A stretch of DNA of 64,000 nucleotides, taken from the NCBI RefSeq assembly GCF_015776785.2, contig NZ_LFMD02000002.1, positions 1,291,345 through 1,355,344 of the forward strand, written 5' to 3'. Source of the stretch: Kitasatospora sp. SUK 42. GTDB taxonomy: Bacteria > Actinomycetota > Actinomycetes > Streptomycetales > Streptomycetaceae. Every line of letters starts with the position of its first letter. The first letter of the stretch is position 1. The notes beneath the pieces were generated by a model. It saw nothing but the letters and a program-made list of their open reading frames with translations. It did not search any database and had not been told where the DNA came from. Below, in pieces: positions 63,100 through 64,000 of this stretch. Made by a program: the position numbers and the translations under genes.

Positions 63100-64000
63100 T
63101 CAGCCGGTGGTGAGCACCAGCTTGTGCTTGGTGGCCTTCTCGACCGCGTCCGGTGTGTAGGCCCAGGTCAGCAGCTTGCCCTTGAGCCAGAGGTCGGTCT
63201 GGTCGTTGTAGTTGTCGTGGAAGGCGTGGCCGGAGGCGCCGCCGACGTTGATCCAGCGCGAGGAGTCGAGGTCGTTCAGGTCGACCACCATCCGCATCGA
63301 CGGGATCCAGTCCACCTGGTAGCCGGCCGCCGCGTTCCAGCCGGCCGCGTCGACCGCCGCCGAGCCGCCGGAGAGGCGGTACGGGCCGCGGTTGAGCAGC
63401 TTGTGGACGACGCCGGAGGCGATCGAGGAGTTGTCGGTGCCCATGGTCTGCTCGCGCAGCTCCAGCTTGTGCAGGCGGCCCCAGCTCCAGGTGGAGATGT
63501 CCTTGCCGAGCAGCGAGGTCAGGTCCTGCCGGGCGTTCTTCATCGCCTCCTTGAGCAGGTTGTCCAGGCCCTTCTGCTCCTTGTGCTGGGAGTCGATGTA
63601 CGTCCACCACGAGCTGTCGGGCTTGTCCAGCTGGGTGCGCACGACCTCGGTCCAGCGGTCGCCGCCGTCCGGCTGGGCCTTGCCCGGGTCGCGGGTGCCG
63701 CACTCGGTGACGATCTTGCTGGAGCTGTCCGGCTTGGTCGGGTCACTCTGCTGGCGCACCAGCAGGCAGCTGTCCTTGGCCCGGATGTCGGCCGGGAACT
63801 TCTGGCCGAAGGCGAGGCTCAGCAGGTTGCGCCAGACGCCGTTGTAGTAGGCGGCGGCGGCCGAGTCGGCGTCCTGGTGGAAGTTCCAGTCCTTCAGCAG
63901 GTCCTGGGCCTCGCGCACGTACGGGTCGTCGATCTGCTGCTTGAGCAGCAGCGGGACCAGCGTCTTGGCCATGATGCTGGTGTTGTCCAGCTGGAGGGTC
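63100..64000 (-). CDS. Penicillin acylase family protein (C-terminal part)
   Basis: The frame enters from the right edge and ends at 63100; at least 300 residues are visible. The segment has the beta-chain C-terminal features of the Ntn-hydrolase family: WTEVVRTQLDKPDSSWWTYIDSQ, TWSWGRLHKLELREQTMG, RGPYRLSGGSAAVDAAGW, VDWIPSMRMVVDLNDLDSSRWINVGGASGHAFHDNYNDQTDLWLKGKLL. The N-terminal nucleophile Ser and signal peptide lie beyond the window. Members hydrolyse acyl-homoserine lactones, beta-lactam side chains or similar amides outside the cell. Confidence 0.88.
   Translation of the reverse strand, partial: TLQLDNTSIMAKTLVPLLLKQQIDDPYVREAQDLLKDWNFHQDADSAAAAYYNGVWRNLLSLAFGQKFPADIRAKDSCLLVRQQSDPTKPDSSSKIVTECGTRDPGKAQPDGGDRWTEVVRTQLDKPDSSWWTYIDSQHKEQKGLDNLLKEAMKNARQDLTSLLGKDISTWSWGRLHKLELREQTMGTDNSSIASGVVHKLLNRGPYRLSGGSAAVDAAGWNAAAGYQVDWIPSMRMVVDLNDLDSSRWINVGGASGHAFHDNYNDQTDLWLKGKLLTWAYTPDAVEKATKHKLVLTTG

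Overview
The window is high-GC actinobacterial DNA, very probably from a Streptomycetaceae chromosome core (Streptomyces or Kitasatospora; the sequence alone does not separate them). This rests on strong GC bias at third codon positions, frequent GTG starts, leaderless-looking promoters, and a familiar gene order: ppc, pth-rplY-prs-glmU, a desaturase/TetR pair, tam/tamR, galE, ispE-rsmA-tatD-metG, rsmI, pmt, PBPs, then galU-glp-moaC-mogA-rimJ-sepX and 5-FCL. About 54 protein genes, three tRNA genes (Gln-TTG, Thr-GGT, Ala-CGC) and many strong hairpin terminators can be supported. I see no CRISPR array, insertion sequence, prophage or rRNA.

Layout. 1-3.7 kb: a SUKH/nuclease/deaminase island, consisting of a partial Pro/Ala-rich protein, a WHH-nuclease-like domain fused to a SUKH domain, a YwqJ-like deaminase and a SUKH-3 protein. 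It ends in a 17-bp tandem repeat. 3.7-14.5 kb: an orphan histidine kinase, PEP carboxylase, an ECF sigma factor overlapping a membrane protein gene, a small secreted protein, and the glmU-prs-rplY-pth series behind tRNA-Gln. 14.6-24 kb: a desaturase with a perfect operator palindrome and its TetR neighbour, the divergent tam/tamR pair with two operator copies, galE between two atypical LuxR-type regulators, tRNA-Thr, a divergent HxlR/flavodoxin pair and an MFS carrier. 24-28 kb: a mycosin-like protease with two WXG-like/associated proteins, a type VII secretion satellite without core machinery. 28-38 kb: a FUSC transporter, an ABC-F protein, and the housekeeping run ispE-rsmA-tatD-metG-zinc ribbon-rsmI, with a second 17-bp tandem repeat at the ispE stop.

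38-56 kb is rich in envelope genes: Pmt, two class B PBPs, a FtsW/RodA protein, two GT87-type polytopic enzymes, a DUF2079 protein, an APC permease, an ABC transporter, and a divergent VWA/secreted membrane protein pair. 55.8-64 kb: tRNA-Ala, then transcribed leftward galU, glp (MoeA-like), moaC, mogA, rimJ and sepX, the actinobacterial arrangement that links a moonlighting gephyrin-like protein to the divisome. A degenerate GGDEF protein, 5-formyl-THF cyclo-ligase and the C-terminal part of a penicillin acylase family protein close the window.

The most noteworthy observations are the toxin/immunity-like island at the left end, two independent 17-bp tandem arrays whose units begin with a stop codon (so TGA falls in all three frames), a LuxR regulator whose receiver has lost Asp/Thr/Lys, another with a repeat-bearing insert, a GGDEF domain that keeps its I-site but not its catalytic residues, and clear operator palindromes for three local regulators.
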